From contig JBNLFL010000020.1 in assembly GCA_050305515.1 (NCBI GenBank), forward strand, positions 112,226 through 176,225: DNA of 64,000 nt. Direction: 5' to 3'. The notes under the pieces are model-generated. The model saw nothing but the letters and a program-made list of their open reading frames with translations, searched no databases and was not told where the DNA came from. How positions within the stretch are numbered: position 1 is the first letter of the stretch; each line of letters opens with the position of its first letter. Source of the stretch: JAFGUB01 sp050305515. Lineage in GTDB: Bacteria > Campylobacterota > Campylobacteria > Campylobacterales > Sulfurimonadaceae. The position numbers and the translations under genes were made by a program. This document shows positions 17,438-26,202 of this stretch, piece by piece.

Positions 17438-18175
17438 CTATGATGCGAAATGTGCAAACGCCTTGGGTTCGGGAACCTCAAAACGAAGTCCGAGCAGTTC
17501 GATCACACGGGCGTGGAGCATCACCCGTTTCGAAGGGCGTCCGCCATACTGTTCGTCACCGATAATCGGAAAATTGATCGAACGCAGATGGGCCCGGATC
17601 TGATGGGTGCGCCCATGATGGATGACAATTTTGAGCTTTGTCTTTTTGCCGCTGATGATGTCAGGCGTAATCTCGGTAATGGCGGGTTTACCCTGCTTGG
17701 AGATTTTCGAATAGGCCTTGCCGCCGCGCTTTTCGGTGATGATCGGTTTGTCAATGACCTGCGGTTCCGTAATATGTCCTTCGACCCAAGCGCTGTACTC
17801 TTTATAGACTTCATCGTTTTTAAACGCCTTGATTGCCCGCGTCCGGAACTCTTCGTTTTTTACAAGCAGCAAGACACCGCTCGTCTCCCGGTCGAGCCGG
17901 TGCAGGAGTTGCGCCCCCTGAAACTGCCGCTCAATCTCGTCGGAGTTCATGAATGCCGGTTTGTCCACGACGATCAGATCATCATTTTCGAAAATCGGCC
18001 GGATACGCTCGATCTTTTCAACCGTAAAACGGGTTTTGGCATCAATTTCACCGCGTGCGATCACCACTTTTTTGTTATTGGCGTAGACCATACCGCGGTC
18101 AATCAGCTCTTTGGCGGCACTGTTGGAAATTCCTTCCTGAAGGGCGAGAAGCTTGTAGGCTTTTTCTGTACTCAT
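17438..18175 (-). CDS. RluA-family RNA pseudouridine synthase
   Basis: 245 residues: a short S4-like N-terminal segment (about 1-55), then the catalytic domain with HRLDRETSG carrying the catalytic Asp, HHGRTHQIRAHL and GDEQYGG. It converts uridine to pseudouridine in rRNA or tRNA; which site cannot be told from sequence. It lies upstream of ffh on the same strand, 91 bases apart. One TTACATGTAA (18186-18195) lies just upstream of its start. Confidence 0.92.
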   Translation of the reverse strand: MSTEKAYKLLALQEGISNSAAKELIDRGMVYANNKKVVIARGEIDAKTRFTVEKIERIRPIFENDDLIVVDKPAFMNSDEIERQFQGAQLLHRLDRETSGVLLLVKNEEFRTRAIKAFKNDEVYKEYSAWVEGHITEPQVIDKPIITEKRGGKAYSKISKQGKPAITEITPDIISGKKTKLKIVIHHGRTHQIRAHLRSINFPIIGDEQYGGRPSKRVMLHARVIELLGLRFEVPEPKAFAHFAS

Positions 18176-18445
18176 ACTGGACTCTTTACATGTAATAAAA
18201 ATAGATGTTCCGACGCGCTAAGCCATGTGTCACGCGTGCCTCATTTAAACGCATTGTACCCACTTCCTCTAAACCGGCCCCTTATAAAACGGCCCTCTGG
18301 CAAAACCACCGGAGGTTTCTGCTTTGATATGTAGTGCCATAGCGCTCAGCGCTTTACTCATGATGCGTTCATGCAAGAACTCTGCAAGAACTCTCGTAGT
18401 ATGCTTTTGTTTTATCAAACACTACTCCATAGAAAGGTCGCAGCC
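18176..18445. other. Divergent spacer with an 11-bp tandem repeat
   Basis: A 270-base gap between the pseudouridine synthase and the deaminase. It holds TTACATGTAA at 18186-18195, a short inverted repeat AAACC/GGTTT near 18300-18316, and two perfect head-to-tail copies of GCAAGAACTCT (18373-18383, 18384-18394). TATGCT at 18400-18405 is a possible -10 for the deaminase. No gene is visible. Confidence 0.5.
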
Positions 18446-18901
18446 ATGTCCCCTATTACCGATACTGACAGAGCATTTCTTGAAATCGCCTATGAGGAAG
18501 CCAAAAAAGGGTATGAAGAGGGCGGGGTTCCGGTAGGTGCCGCCATGAGTATCAACAATGAGCTTCTCTCACGCGGACACAACAAGCGCGTGCAGGAAGG
18601 TGATCCGCTCGCCCACGGCGAAATGGATTGCATCCGTCACGCCGGACGCAGACCCGGCTATAAAGGCATCACCCTCTATACGACACTCAGCCCCTGCATG
18701 ATGTGTTCGGGCACGATTGTACAGTTTGGAATCAAACGCGTTGTCATCGGTGAAAACAGAAACTTTGATGGCAACATCGATTTTCTGAGAAATCACGGTG
18801 TTGAAGTCCATGTTGTCAATGATCAAAAATGCATGGATCTGATGGAGACCTTCATTCAGGAAAAGCCGGAGTTATGGAATGAGGATATCGCCGAAGAATA
18901 G
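18446..18901 (+). CDS. Cytosine deaminase, fungal Fcy1 type
   Basis: 151 residues of the zinc-dependent deaminase fold. Zinc ligands are His and Glu of LAHGEMDC and the two Cys of LSPCMMCSG. The blocks AYEEAKKGYEEGGVPVG, LYTTLSPC, IKRVVIGEN and the C-terminal ELWNEDIAEE match yeast cytosine deaminase far better than tRNA deaminase TadA. The likely reaction is cytosine to uracil in pyrimidine salvage. ATG at 18446 is chosen, with AAAGG upstream. A guanine deaminase-like activity is the alternative. Transferred genes of this type occur in scattered bacteria. Confidence 0.85.
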   Translation: MSPITDTDRAFLEIAYEEAKKGYEEGGVPVGAAMSINNELLSRGHNKRVQEGDPLAHGEMDCIRHAGRRPGYKGITLYTTLSPCMMCSGTIVQFGIKRVVIGENRNFDGNIDFLRNHGVEVHVVNDQKCMDLMETFIQEKPELWNEDIAEE

Positions 18902-18913
18902 ACGCCTGCTTTT

Positions 18914-19255
18914 CTAGATTGTCATCACGGCCCAGGTCTCATCTTTGAGCGCTTCGGTCAGAAGCTCTCCTGTATGCACGCAGGCAATACCAAGCACTTC
19001 AAGTGCTTCAACCGCTTCATATTCCTGCGCGCAAACAATGCAGGAGCTAAATTCAACACCATCATCCTGCATGACAACCACCTTTTCACGAACCTGCATG
19101 TTGTCGCGAACCGCCAGTATGGAAGCGCCCCAGAACATGATATGAACCCGTTCCCAGTAACCCCGCGGCAGCGACACACCGCCATAGAGAAGCGGAAATT
19201 TCATAATAGAATCGACATTGTCGGTCGAAATAACGATAAGCAGACGGGTTTTCAT
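18914..19255 (-). CDS. DsrE/F-like family protein
   Basis: 113 residues, alpha/beta, starting MKTRLLIVISTDN, with a hydrophobic strand HIMFWGASILAV and paired Cys in SSCIVCAQEY. This resembles DsrE/DsrF/YchN-type small sulfur-relay or peroxiredoxin-like proteins, though the exact subgroup is not assigned. The ATG at 19255 is chosen from the start typical of the family; 21 upstream codons are also open. It converges with the deaminase gene across 12 bases. Confidence 0.75.
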   Translation of the reverse strand: MKTRLLIVISTDNVDSIMKFPLLYGGVSLPRGYWERVHIMFWGASILAVRDNMQVREKVVVMQDDGVEFSSCIVCAQEYEAVEALEVLGIACVHTGELLTEALKDETWAVMTI

Positions 19256-19406
19256 GGAGGCTCTTTTCATGTGAATTGCATTTTCAAATTGTAGCGATTT
19301 GTACCGCGTTTTTTTCATCTCCTACCAAAGAAACCAAAGTTAATTTCCGCATGCAAGCAGCCTTTGTGACATCTTAAATATAATGGCTTCATAGAGGAGC
19401 ATAGTG

Positions 19407-20480
19407 ATGGAACTGATTACTGCATTCTGGCAGGCCCTGTTCGAGCTGAGCAATGCCATGGCACCTTACATACTCTTCGGACTTCTGTTTGCCGGGGTTT
19501 TGCACGAGCTGGTTCCCGAATCGCTTGTCAGCCGCCATCTCGGCCGCGACTCCATCGCTTCGGTGATCAAATCCACGCTTTTCGGAATTCCCCTCCCCGT
19601 CTGTTCCTGCGGCGTGATTCCTCTCGCAACGGCTATTAAAAAAAGCGGTGCCAGCAACGGGGCGACGCTCTCGTTTCTGATCTCGACGCCCATCACCGGA
19701 GTGGACTCCATTCTTGCCACTTACGGGATGTTCGGATGGGCATTTACCCTCTACCGTGTCATGACTTCCATGCTGCTTGCGATGATCGCGGGGATCCTGA
19801 CCAATCTCATGGGCAGCGATACGCCGCAACAGCAGGCACCGCGTTTTTCCATGCAGGCACCGCAATCCGCCCAGGCACAGACCTTTACACTTCGCTCTGC
19901 GGTGATGGAAAACCGCTCCGTTCAACGCCCGCGTTTTTCCATACGCAACATGCTGAGCTATGCTTTTGTCACCCTGCTTGGCGATATCGCCAAACCCCTG
20001 CTTTGGGGGCTCATTATCGGCGCGCTGATTACCATTGCCGTTCCCGAGAATCTGAGTGAAATCCTCAAAAGCTACAGCTGGCTCTCCTACCTCATCGTCA
20101 TTTTAATTGCGCTCCCCATGTATGTCTGCGCCACGGCGTCGCTTCCGATTGCGGCGGGGCTCATCCTCGCCGGTGTCAGTCCGGGTGCGGCCTTTGTGTT
20201 TTTAACCGCGGGACCGGCGACAAATACCGCCACCATCGGTGTCGTTAAAAAGCTTTTGGGAATGCGCTCCTTGATGATCTATCTCGGCAGCATCATTATC
20301 GGGAGCATACTTTTCGGAGTCGGGCTTGACTGGCTTTTTGACGTACAGGGCATCGAAGTGTCACATCTGATTCCCATGCATGAAGAGGCAGGCATATTGG
20401 CCATAGCGAGTTCTCTCTTGCTGTGGACGATGGTCTTTTATCGTATCGTCAGAGAATTTTCTATGAAAAAATCTGCTTGA
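19407..20480 (+). CDS. SO_0444-type permease, predicted Cu/Zn efflux
   Basis: 357 residues, about ten membrane helices in two halves. The first half carries PVCSCGVIP, SFLISTPITGVDS; the second PMYVCATASLPIAAG and TAGPATNTATIG. These are marks of the permease family (DUF318, ArsP/YraQ relatives) that includes the SO_0444 Cu/Zn efflux group; the Cys pair in PVCSC is a plausible metal site. The hydrophilic loop between halves (about 140-190) is rich in Gln, Ala and Pro. ATG at 19407 has GAGGAG seven bases upstream. Substrate is inferred from family only. Confidence 0.85.
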   Translation: MELITAFWQALFELSNAMAPYILFGLLFAGVLHELVPESLVSRHLGRDSIASVIKSTLFGIPLPVCSCGVIPLATAIKKSGASNGATLSFLISTPITGVDSILATYGMFGWAFTLYRVMTSMLLAMIAGILTNLMGSDTPQQQAPRFSMQAPQSAQAQTFTLRSAVMENRSVQRPRFSIRNMLSYAFVTLLGDIAKPLLWGLIIGALITIAVPENLSEILKSYSWLSYLIVILIALPMYVCATASLPIAAGLILAGVSPGAAFVFLTAGPATNTATIGVVKKLLGMRSLMIYLGSIIIGSILFGVGLDWLFDVQGIEVSHLIPMHEEAGILAIASSLLLWTMVFYRIVREFSMKKSA

Positions 20481-20655
20481 CGCGTCCCACTTCGCCACTG
20501 GCAAGACGTACCTTGATGCCGTGCGGGTGCGTTGCGGAATTGGTCAAGATATCACGCACGACGCCTTCGGTCAATTGACCGCTGCGCTGGTCCTGCTTGA
20601 GAACAATCGCCACGCGTGCTCCGGGGTGTATGTTTTTGCGCGCTTTTCCATCCAT
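20461..20655 (-). CDS. YwbE-family protein
   Basis: 64 residues (DUF2196): IHPGARVAIVLKQDQRSGQLTEG followed by THPHGIKVRLASGEVGRV. Small, basic, soluble, with an SH3-like barrel pattern; function unknown, conserved across many bacteria. It begins five bases after the waaA stop, so it is the last gene of that operon, and overlaps the permease 3' end by 20 bases on the other strand. Confidence 0.88.
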   Translation of the reverse strand: MDGKARKNIHPGARVAIVLKQDQRSGQLTEGVVRDILTNSATHPHGIKVRLASGEVGRVKQIFS

Positions 20656-20660
20656 CCTAT

Positions 20661-21821
20661 CTACCTTTTCAGATCATCCAGAAACGTTTCCAGATCGATT
20701 GTCTCATCTACCGTTGAAGGCGGCAGCGTTCTGGCGTTTTCCAAGGCCCCGGCAATGGCTTCGGGTGCTACGAACTGCACGTGATGCACGTATTTGAACA
20801 GCTCTTTCTGATTGAAAAAATGCGTCCCCGTGATGATCTTGCATCCGAAGTGTGCGGGTTCGAGCGGGTTGTGACCGCCCACATCGCTTTTAAAGGCACC
20901 GCCAAGCACTGCCACGTCACTGATGGCGTAAATGTTATTGAGTTCCCCCATGGCATCGACAAGCAGCACGTCAGTCGCAAAATCACGTGTTTCACTCCAG
21001 CGCGCGCAGGAGAGGTTTTCGGCGTTACATGTAAGGCCAATCTCTTCCCACACGCTACCAAAACGCTCGGGATGGCGCGGCACCACAATCAGCATGGCAT
21101 CGTGCGTTTTTCTGTATGCCGCAAAAGCCGCCAGTATGGCACGCTCTTCGCCCTCATGCGTGCTTGCCGCGGTAATCACTTCGCGCCCCGCTTCCGGATA
21201 CGCCCTGGTCACTTCAATACGCTGCGCCAGTTTGATATTTCCCAGCACCTTTACATGTAAGGCTCCCAATGCCACAAAACGGTTCTTATCGGCCTCGGAC
21301 TGCACGTAAATCGTCTCGCAATAAGAGAGCAGCCTGCGATAGAACCACGCAAACCTGAGGTATTTTGGAAAACTCCGCTCCGAGATACGTGCATTAAGCA
21401 GAATAACGCGTGCGCCGCGGGCATGTGCCAGATGAAAGAGCAGATACCAGAACTCCGCTTCGAGCACAACAAGCACTTTGGGCTTTTTGATCCAAAACGG
21501 CAGAAAAATCTCAAACGGAAGATAGCGCACCTCGCAGCCGTAGCGCGACGCTTCGGCATAACCCGTATGCGTAATGGTCGTGACGGATACGTTCTCTTTT
21601 CCCAGCGCTTTGATTAAAGGTGAGAGTGCCCGCGCCTCACCCAGAGAGCAGACATGAAACCAGATGTTATCGGCGCGGAAACGGGGATTCTTCCAGAGAA
21701 AAAAACGGCGGGGGAGTGACTCGCGATATTTGGGTTTGAAGCTGAGAACAAGGAGTAAAGGCAATGCCGCCACATAGAGCAGCAGCGCCAGAAAAGTGTA
21801 GAAAAGCGTCAGGAGGCGCAC
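20661..21821 (-). CDS. waaA: KDO transferase
   Basis: 386 residues, with an N-terminal membrane anchor (about 5-27), then a GT-B glycosyltransferase. Landmarks are WFHVCSLGEA, EAEFWYLLF, ITAASTHEGEE, VPRHPERF and GGAFKSDVGGHNPLEPA. It adds 3-deoxy-manno-octulosonate to lipid A precursor on the inner membrane face. Two TTACATGTAA copies lie inside it (21025, 21251), read as LTCN and ALHVKV. Operon order on minus is TPR, Nif3, zinc-ribbon, waaA, ywbE. Confidence 0.94.
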   Translation of the reverse strand: MRLLTLFYTFLALLLYVAALPLLLVLSFKPKYRESLPRRFFLWKNPRFRADNIWFHVCSLGEARALSPLIKALGKENVSVTTITHTGYAEASRYGCEVRYLPFEIFLPFWIKKPKVLVVLEAEFWYLLFHLAHARGARVILLNARISERSFPKYLRFAWFYRRLLSYCETIYVQSEADKNRFVALGALHVKVLGNIKLAQRIEVTRAYPEAGREVITAASTHEGEERAILAAFAAYRKTHDAMLIVVPRHPERFGSVWEEIGLTCNAENLSCARWSETRDFATDVLLVDAMGELNNIYAISDVAVLGGAFKSDVGGHNPLEPAHFGCKIITGTHFFNQKELFKYVHHVQFVAPEAIAGALENARTLPPSTVDETIDLETFLDDLKR

Positions 21822-21827
21822 CGAAAC

Positions 21828-22550
21828 TTAGGCGCTCGCCTCATCGCTTGGCTCAAGATAGAGCAGACGGCCGCAATGCGGGCACGTTGTGATCTCTTCG
21901 CCGCGGATGACTTCCGAGTAAGTTTTGTCGTTGATAGCCATAAAACAGCCCATACACGCCTGATGCTTCACCGGAACCGCAGTGGTGTTTTTTGCCCAGC
22001 GGCGGATTTTTTGATAGAACGCGAGACCTTTTTGGTTCATCTGTGAAACCAGCGCCTCTTTTTTTCCAAACACGATCTGGCGCTGTGCTTCGATTTTTGC
22101 GAGTTTCTCATCGACCTCGCCTTTGATGTCGGCAAGGTTGGCGTCGATCTTGGCCATTTCCGCTTCAAGATCTGCGATTTTGCTCTGCTTGTTGGCAATC
22201 ACGCGTTCAAGACGCTCGATCTCTTCATTGGCGAATGTGACCTGCTCTTTGGCGATCTCTTCTTCAAGCTGGAGCGATTTCATCTCGCGCTCGTTTTTGA
22301 CTTCATTGCTTTTGCGACTATTATCGTCAAGTTTCTGGGAAAGCTCAGCGAGGTGCAGTTCGTTTTTCTGCTTCTTGATCTGCTCGTCTTTGGTTTCGTT
22401 CTGGAGCTGCTCGATCTGCGCCTTGATGCTGTCCTGAGTTGCCAGGATCGTTTCATATTTATGGTTGGCCTCTTCGATCTGAGGCTCGAACGCGTCAATC
22501 TCTTTGTCGATGGCGGAGAGTTCTATAAGCTGTTCGAGGTGTTTGTTCAT
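21828..22550 (-). CDS. Coiled-coil protein with C-terminal zinc ribbon
   Basis: 240 residues: a long coiled coil from about 5 to 180 of charged heptads (EIERLERVIANKQSKIADLEAE), then a zinc ribbon with CMGCF and CPHCGRLLY. This is the C4-type zinc-ribbon family seen in many bacteria (CT398-like), of uncertain role, perhaps nucleic-acid or secretion related. ATG at 22550 is chosen because AAGGA lies seven bases upstream; nine codons further up are open. Zinc binding is inferred from the four Cys. Confidence 0.9.
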   Translation of the reverse strand: MNKHLEQLIELSAIDKEIDAFEPQIEEANHKYETILATQDSIKAQIEQLQNETKDEQIKKQKNELHLAELSQKLDDNSRKSNEVKNEREMKSLQLEEEIAKEQVTFANEEIERLERVIANKQSKIADLEAEMAKIDANLADIKGEVDEKLAKIEAQRQIVFGKKEALVSQMNQKGLAFYQKIRRWAKNTTAVPVKHQACMGCFMAINDKTYSEVIRGEEITTCPHCGRLLYLEPSDEASA

Positions 22551-22631
22551 CGGTTTCCTTGAATCGGGATTTATCATCTTAAAATGACGTGGTGCGGCTG
22601 TTTTTGGAGGCGTGACGCTCTCAAAGGCTCG

Positions 22632-23354
22632 CTACAGATAGGTGAACGGGTTTTTTGATTTTGAAATTATAACTTCTAAATCCAAATTTTTCAAATGCTT
22701 TGCAAGAATCTCGCCAAAATAGCACTCACTTTCATAGTGACCGATGTCAATCATACTCATGCCGATACTTTTGGCTTCCATCGCATCGTGGTACTTGATA
22801 TCTCCCGTCAAAAAGCACTCCGCATCGATCTGACGCATCAGCGATGCCCCGGAACCGGTTGTGAGTGCCACCCGGCCCACCGTTTCATGACACTGCACCA
22901 TTCGCAGGTGTTTGAGTCCGAAGGCGTCGGCCACATGACGCGCAAACGTTTCAAACGGCTGGTTGACGTCCATATAGGCAACGAAACCCTCTTTACATGT
23001 AATCGCGTATCCGAGTATTTCAGTCGCGACATACGCATTGAGATGGGTCTGGTCGAAATTGGTGTGCATCGCGATATTAGCGATATTTTTCCGGATCATG
23101 CCGCGTAGCAGCACCGCCGGATACTGATTGAACTGCAGCTGCTTGAGCCCGCCGAAAATCAGCGGATGGTGCGTAATGAGCAGCGTTCCTTCATCGAGAC
23201 TTTCAATCATGCCCTCATCAATATCAATGCTAAGGACGATTTTGGAGATCTCCTGCGTGAAATCACCGACAATGAGGCCCGAATTGTCCCATTTTTCCTG
23301 CAGTTCAAACGGGGAGAGTGCATCGAGATAAGTGTAGATTTCAGAGAGTCTCAT
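22632..23354 (-). CDS. Nif3-like dinuclear metal centre protein
   Basis: 240 residues of the Nif3/YbgI family with metal-binding blocks LLITHHPLIFGG, MHTNFDQTHLN, GDIKYHDAMEA and IDIGHYESE. The proteins form hexameric toroids with two metals per subunit. The enzymatic role is debated; GTP cyclohydrolase-like activity has been proposed for some. It overlaps the TPR gene by four bases (ATGA). A TTACATGTAA at 22993 encodes ITCKEG. Confidence 0.92.
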   Translation of the reverse strand: MRLSEIYTYLDALSPFELQEKWDNSGLIVGDFTQEISKIVLSIDIDEGMIESLDEGTLLITHHPLIFGGLKQLQFNQYPAVLLRGMIRKNIANIAMHTNFDQTHLNAYVATEILGYAITCKEGFVAYMDVNQPFETFARHVADAFGLKHLRMVQCHETVGRVALTTGSGASLMRQIDAECFLTGDIKYHDAMEAKSIGMSMIDIGHYESECYFGEILAKHLKNLDLEVIISKSKNPFTYL

Positions 23355-23923
23355 TTGAGTTTTTCCAGTTCAAATTTTGCCTGCGTAAAATCCGGATCGA
23401 GCGCAATAGCCTTCTCGTACATGGCACGGGCGTCGTCGCGCCGATTCATGTCGAGCAGCAGATTGGCATAATTGAAATAGGTCACGGCGTATGTATCATC
23501 TATCGCCAGAGCCGCTTCATAGTGCGTTTTCGCGGCTTCAAAATCTCCCTCACTCCGGTAAAGCGATGCCAGTGCACTGTGAAGCACATCATCGTTGTCA
23601 CGTTCGAGTGCCGCTTTGTAGAGCGATTTCGCTTCATCGGCATGGCCCGTTTTGGCCAGAACGAATGCCAGCTTGCCCATAATCTCGCTGTTTTCCCGCT
23701 CCGTTTCAAGCGCGTCGCGAAGCAGCGTGGCACTCTCGTCATAACGGCCCGCTTCATACGCGGCATCGGCCTGAATGACAAGCGATGCGGCTTCAAGCGC
23801 TTCCGGCTCGGGCTGTGAAGGTGTCGCCGGATTGGAAGGGTCTTCGAGATTTCTTACATGTAAGATGATCTGGTAAGCAAAAAAAAGCGCTGCGGCCACC
23901 ATCAGCATTTGGAACAGACTCAT
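23351..23923 (-). CDS. Membrane-anchored TPR protein
   Basis: 190 residues: an N-terminal hydrophobic helix (MSLFQMLMVAAALFFAYQII), a short Pro-rich linker, then about four tetratricopeptide repeats (ADAAYEAGRYDESATL, GKLAFVLAKTGHADEAK, ASLYRSEGDFEAAKTHYEAA, ANLLLDMNRRDDARAMYEKA). Probably anchored in the inner membrane as a protein-protein scaffold. ATG at 23923 is chosen with AGGGAG seven bases upstream; 27 upstream codons are open but not typical. A TTACATGTAA (23854) encodes LHVRN just after the helix. Confidence 0.85.
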   Translation of the reverse strand: MSLFQMLMVAAALFFAYQIILHVRNLEDPSNPATPSQPEPEALEAASLVIQADAAYEAGRYDESATLLRDALETERENSEIMGKLAFVLAKTGHADEAKSLYKAALERDNDDVLHSALASLYRSEGDFEAAKTHYEAALAIDDTYAVTYFNYANLLLDMNRRDDARAMYEKAIALDPDFTQAKFELEKLK

Positions 23924-24055
23924 CGGGCACTCCCTAAGTGAAGATTGAAATTCAGCAGTTATTGTAGCCAATTTCACTGAGTCCTCAAATGCCCGCAACC
24001 ACAACTAAAGGTTACAAAAAGAATTCGAACCGTTAGCGCTTTATCAGCCCCGCAC

Positions 24056-24064
24056 TGCTATAAT
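24056..24064 (+). promoter_or_regulatory. Extended -10 of the ppk promoter
   Basis: TGC followed by TATAAT at 24059-24064, 37 bases before the ppk start, in the 177-base divergent gap. No clear -35 is seen. The same TGCTATAAT appears before mqnF and hsrA. Confidence 0.6.
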
Positions 24065-24100
24065 CGCGGCTTCTAGAAGCCTTACATACAGGGAAATGCC

Positions 24101-26200
24101 ATGCCACACAATCTCAAAGATCCAAACCTCTACAACAATCGTGAGCTCTCATGGCTGCAGTTCAATACCCGTGTTTTGAAACAGGCCATGGATGAAGAAC
24201 TGCCGCTGCTTGAGCGTCTGAAATTTCTGGCCATCTACGGTACCAATCTCGACGAATTCTATATGATCCGCGTTGCAGGGCTCAAAAAGCTCTTTAATGC
24301 CGGTGTCATCGTCTCGGGAGCCGACCGTCTCACACCGCTGCAACAGCTTAAAGAGATCCGCCATTACCTCCATCAGGAGCTGCAGGTCGTCGAACACACC
24401 ATGTTGAAAATCCTGGAAAAGCTTGAGGACGAAGAGATTTACGTCAAACGTTTCAAGGATGTCACCCCGTCACAGCAAAAAAAGCTGCACGAGTACTTTT
24501 ACCACCACATCTATCATGTCATCGTACCCATTGCCATCGATGCGACGCACCCTTTCCCGCATCTCAACAACCTCAGTTTCGGAATGCTCATGAAGCTTGC
24601 CGATACGGAAGACCCAAGCGTCGAACGCTACGGCATCGTTCGCATTCCGCGTGTTCTGCCCCGTTTTCTTGAAGTCGACAACGGCATTTTCGTCCTTATT
24701 GAGAGTATCGTTTCCGAACACGTCAATGACCTTTTCCCCGGCTACGAACTGGTTGCGGACTCCTCCTTCCGTGTCACGCGCAATGCCGATATCGCCATTG
24801 AGGAAGAGGAAGCCGATGACTTCATGGAGATTCTTGAAGAGGGTCTGAAACTTCGTAAAAAAGGGGAAATGGTCCGACTGGAGCTCGGGCGCGGCGCCAA
24901 TGACGAGCTCATCGGCTTTTTTAACCGCCATGCCAATATTTTCAAAGACGACATCTACCGTTTTCACACTTTTTTGAATCTGAGCAGCCTCTGGCAGATC
25001 GTCGCGAGCAAAGACTTTGCCCATCTGCTGCTGCCCTCTTTCAAGCCGCGTACCCTGCCGCCGCTTTCTGAAAATGAGAGCCTCTACAGTATTCTGGACA
25101 AGCAGGATCTGCTTCTGTTTCATCCCTATGAAAGTTTTGAGCCGGTCATCCGCCTGATCCAGACCGCCGCAAAAGACCCTGACGTCGTGGCCATTCGCAT
25201 GACGCTGTATCGCGCGGGCACCAACTCGCCCATTGTCCAGTCGCTTATCAGTGCCGCAGAGTCGGGCAAACAGGTCACGGTCATGGTCGAACTCAAAGCA
25301 CGTTTCGATGAAGAGAACAACGTACTCTGGGCCAAGGCGCTTGAAAATGCGGGTGCCCACGTTATTTACGGCATCAAGGGGCTTAAAGTCCATGCCAAAG
25401 CCGCCCTTGTTACACGGCGCGTCGCCAACTCCCTGCGCCAGTACGCACACCTCGGAACCGGAAACTACAACCCCTCGACGGCAAAAATTTACACAGACAT
25501 CAGCTATATGACGTCCAACGAAAAGATTACCAACGATATGACCCGTTTTTTCCACTTTTTGACGGGATTCAGCAAAAAAGGTGCACTCAACGAACTCTAC
25601 ATGTCCCCCATGCAGATCAAACCGCGTATCCTCTCGATGATTCAGCATGAAGCGAGCATGGGGAGTGAAGGACATATTATCGCCAAAGTCAATTCGCTGG
25701 TTGATGAAGATGTCATCCGCGCACTCTACAAAGCATCGCAGGCCGGTGTCAAAATCGAACTGATCGTACGCGGTGTCTGTGCCCTGCGCCCCGGAATTTC
25801 GGGAGTGAGCGAGAACATCCGCGTCATTTCGATTATCGGAAAATATCTTGAGCACGCCCGTATTTTCTACTTCAAACACGCGACGCCGCAGCTCTATATT
25901 TCAAGTGCCGACTGGATGACACGCAACCTCTCCCGTCGTATCGAACTGATGACCGGCATCGACACCCAGGACATTGCCGACCGGCTGCTGCGTATTTTAA
26001 GGCTGCAATGTTCAGACAACGTCCTCGCACACGAACTTCGAAATGACGGCAGCTATGTCAAGGTCAAAACCGATTCCGAAAGCCATATTGACAACCACGC
26101 GATGATCGAAAGCCATATCGCCAAGCTTGAAAAAGCGGTCAAAAAAGAGAACGGCTCCCAGATTCAGCAACTCACCAACCGACTTTTCAAGGACAGCTAA
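24101..26200 (+). CDS. ppk: Polyphosphate kinase 1
   Basis: 699 residues, full PPK1 length, starting with NRELSWLQFNTRVL. Autophosphorylated His431 is in KVHAKAALV, followed by YAHLGTGNYNP; the second active-site His593 is in FKHATP. It makes and breaks inorganic polyphosphate from ATP and is membrane-associated in many bacteria. Two bases separate its stop from the carbonic anhydrase start, so they are probably co-transcribed. A Ppx/GppA homologue at 59.6 kb could be the opposing activity. The long antisense open frame inside it is a shadow. Confidence 0.97.
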   Translation: MPHNLKDPNLYNNRELSWLQFNTRVLKQAMDEELPLLERLKFLAIYGTNLDEFYMIRVAGLKKLFNAGVIVSGADRLTPLQQLKEIRHYLHQELQVVEHTMLKILEKLEDEEIYVKRFKDVTPSQQKKLHEYFYHHIYHVIVPIAIDATHPFPHLNNLSFGMLMKLADTEDPSVERYGIVRIPRVLPRFLEVDNGIFVLIESIVSEHVNDLFPGYELVADSSFRVTRNADIAIEEEEADDFMEILEEGLKLRKKGEMVRLELGRGANDELIGFFNRHANIFKDDIYRFHTFLNLSSLWQIVASKDFAHLLLPSFKPRTLPPLSENESLYSILDKQDLLLFHPYESFEPVIRLIQTAAKDPDVVAIRMTLYRAGTNSPIVQSLISAAESGKQVTVMVELKARFDEENNVLWAKALENAGAHVIYGIKGLKVHAKAALVTRRVANSLRQYAHLGTGNYNPSTAKIYTDISYMTSNEKITNDMTRFFHFLTGFSKKGALNELYMSPMQIKPRILSMIQHEASMGSEGHIIAKVNSLVDEDVIRALYKASQAGVKIELIVRGVCALRPGISGVSENIRVISIIGKYLEHARIFYFKHATPQLYISSADWMTRNLSRRIELMTGIDTQDIADRLLRILRLQCSDNVLAHELRNDGSYVKVKTDSESHIDNHAMIESHIAKLEKAVKKENGSQIQQLTNRLFKDS

Positions 26201-26202
26201 TC

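Noticed and set aside
17424..17440. Short AGTCTC/GAGACT hairpin at the end of the pseudouridine synthase gene
   Set aside because: No T tract follows on the minus strand, so not called a terminator.
18446..18901. tRNA adenosine deaminase TadA
   Set aside because: Size and zinc motif are shared, but GYEEGGVPVG, LYTTLSPC and the C-terminal WNEDI fit Fcy1-type cytosine deaminase.
24470..25879. 469-codon minus-strand frame inside ppk
   Set aside because: Shadow of a highly conserved ppk gene; the translation has no recognisable motif.
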